A stretch of DNA of 41,080 nucleotides from Saprospiraceae bacterium (GTDB lineage: Bacteria; Bacteroidota; Bacteroidia; Chitinophagales; Saprospiraceae): NCBI GenBank assembly GCA_019634045.1, contig JAHQWA010000583.1, positions 1 to 41,080 on the forward strand. Direction: 5' to 3'. Below the pieces are notes generated by a model that was not told where the DNA came from, ran no database searches, and worked only from the letters and a program-made list of their open reading frames with translations. This document shows, one piece after another, positions 40,441-41,080 of this stretch (positions are counted from its first letter, which is position 1; each line of letters opens with the position of its first letter). The position numbers were made by a program, and so were the translations under genes.

Positions 40441-41080
40441 ATGCGACGATTTGCCCTTCTTATCCTCTTCGGACTAGGCTTGCAATCCTTGCCAGCAGCC
40501 GATTACCCTCCCGATCAAAGACACTACTGGCGTGTAGTCCAACCTATTCTGCGTAAGCATTGTAATGAGGCTTGCCATAACGCTGATGATAAAAAAGGAG
40601 GCCTGAACTTGGAGAAGTATGACTTCATCCGTCGGATTCAGGCAGATGGAGAACTTTTCACTGACTTAATGCGCCAGATCGAAGACGGGTCTATGCCTCC
40701 TCAAGGCCGCCCTAGGCTCACCGCCATGGAGAAGGACACACTATTTACGTACATCAAGGAATACCTCAACGATGCCTTAAGCAAGCCTGATCCAGGGCTC
40801 ATTCCGCCACGGCGTCTCAGTCGCCGCGAATACCAATATGCGGTGGAAGACCTAACCGGATACTCTTTCCCCGCTCAGCAATTCTTCCCCAAGGACCCTT
40901 CCGGCGGAGAAGGCTTCGACAATTACGCCAAAACCCTCTACATCACACCATTGTTGATGGAGAGGTATTTGGAAGCGGCAGAGACAATAGTAGAGGAAAC
41001 CGCCTGTGCTGTAGAACACTGGGAAAAGATCGTCCCCAAAAGCAGTAAAAAATCATTGCGGCCCTGGTCACTTTGGTGGA
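40441..41080 (+). CDS. DUF1587/DUF1592-type c-cytochrome protein (N-terminal part)
   Basis: The frame is open from ATG 40441 to the window end (213 codons). A signal peptide (about 1-20) is followed by a planctomycete-type cytochrome c segment: 'HYWRVVQPILRKHCNEACHN', 'KKGGLNLEKYD', 'MRQIEDGSMPPQGRPRLTAMEKDTLFTYIKEYL', then the DUF1587-like start 'PPRRLSRREYQYAVEDLTG' and 'FPKDPSGGEGFDNYAKTLYITPLLMERYLEAAE'. The heme site reads CNEACH, a CX3CH form instead of CX2CH. Complete family members are large periplasmic oxidases or hydrolases of unknown substrate, often beside DUF1552 or sugar genes. Confidence 0.85.
   Translation, partial: MRRFALLILFGLGLQSLPAADYPPDQRHYWRVVQPILRKHCNEACHNADDKKGGLNLEKYDFIRRIQADGELFTDLMRQIEDGSMPPQGRPRLTAMEKDTLFTYIKEYLNDALSKPDPGLIPPRRLSRREYQYAVEDLTGYSFPAQQFFPKDPSGGEGFDNYAKTLYITPLLMERYLEAAETIVEETACAVEHWEKIVPKSSKKSLRPWSLWW

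Overview
The window looks like chromosomal DNA of a member of the Bacteroidota, possibly Saprospiria or Cytophagia (inference). Supporting features are a Por/type IX sorting domain, TonB-dependent outer-membrane barrel, TPR sensor kinases, LytTR regulators, an HYC_CC_PP protein, lipoprotein-rich sugar genes and promoters of the TTTG / TAnnTTTG type. GC content is moderate. No tRNA, rRNA, CRISPR array, transposase or phage gene was seen.

Layout. 1-2214 (minus): outer-membrane beta-barrel receptor, cut by the window edge. 3057-7347 (plus): a GAF histidine kinase and a one-piece TPR/kinase/receiver/AraC regulator. 7500-8861: a TonB-C-terminal protein with a hairpin leader, followed by a decayed tandem copy of that gene and of the regulator's 3' end. 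8905-10911: a membrane LytTR regulator and an S41-type lipoprotein, separated by four spaced copies of one 9-mer. 10912-12228: no convincing protein gene; it holds three phased DnaA-box-like sites, an AT-rich stretch and a candidate ~800-nt structured RNA with its own promoter and terminator. 12229-15246: aldo/keto reductase, a DoxX protein fused to a carbohydrate-binding-like domain, and a DUF2807 protein. 15743-17972: a three-gene cassette of FeeM-like N-acyl amino acid synthase, methyltransferase and Asp/Glu-type racemase. 18068-19836: divergent DUF2141 and type IX-secreted proteins.

19942-29014 is a copper/silver-type efflux operon: HYC_CC_PP protein, RND pump, TolC-like channel, adaptor with metal-binding domain, His-rich lipoprotein and a Cys-containing beta-propeller lipoprotein. 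29090-30748 (minus) holds an unknown secreted protein and a cyclase-like DUF2652/SRPBCC fusion. 31233-33941 is a TPR sensor kinase paired with a LytTR response regulator. 33980-41080 is a sugar locus: RpiB-like isomerase, two DUF1080 (3-keto-disaccharide hydrolase-type) lipoproteins, a GH36-like alpha-galactosidase, a NahK-like sugar kinase, an Amidase_2 lipoprotein and the start of a DUF1592-type cytochrome c protein.

The best candidates for something undescribed are the large RNA next to the DnaA-box cluster, the acyl-amino-acid cassette, and the helically phased direct repeats beside both LytTR genes. All functional assignments come from reading translated sequence without database searches.
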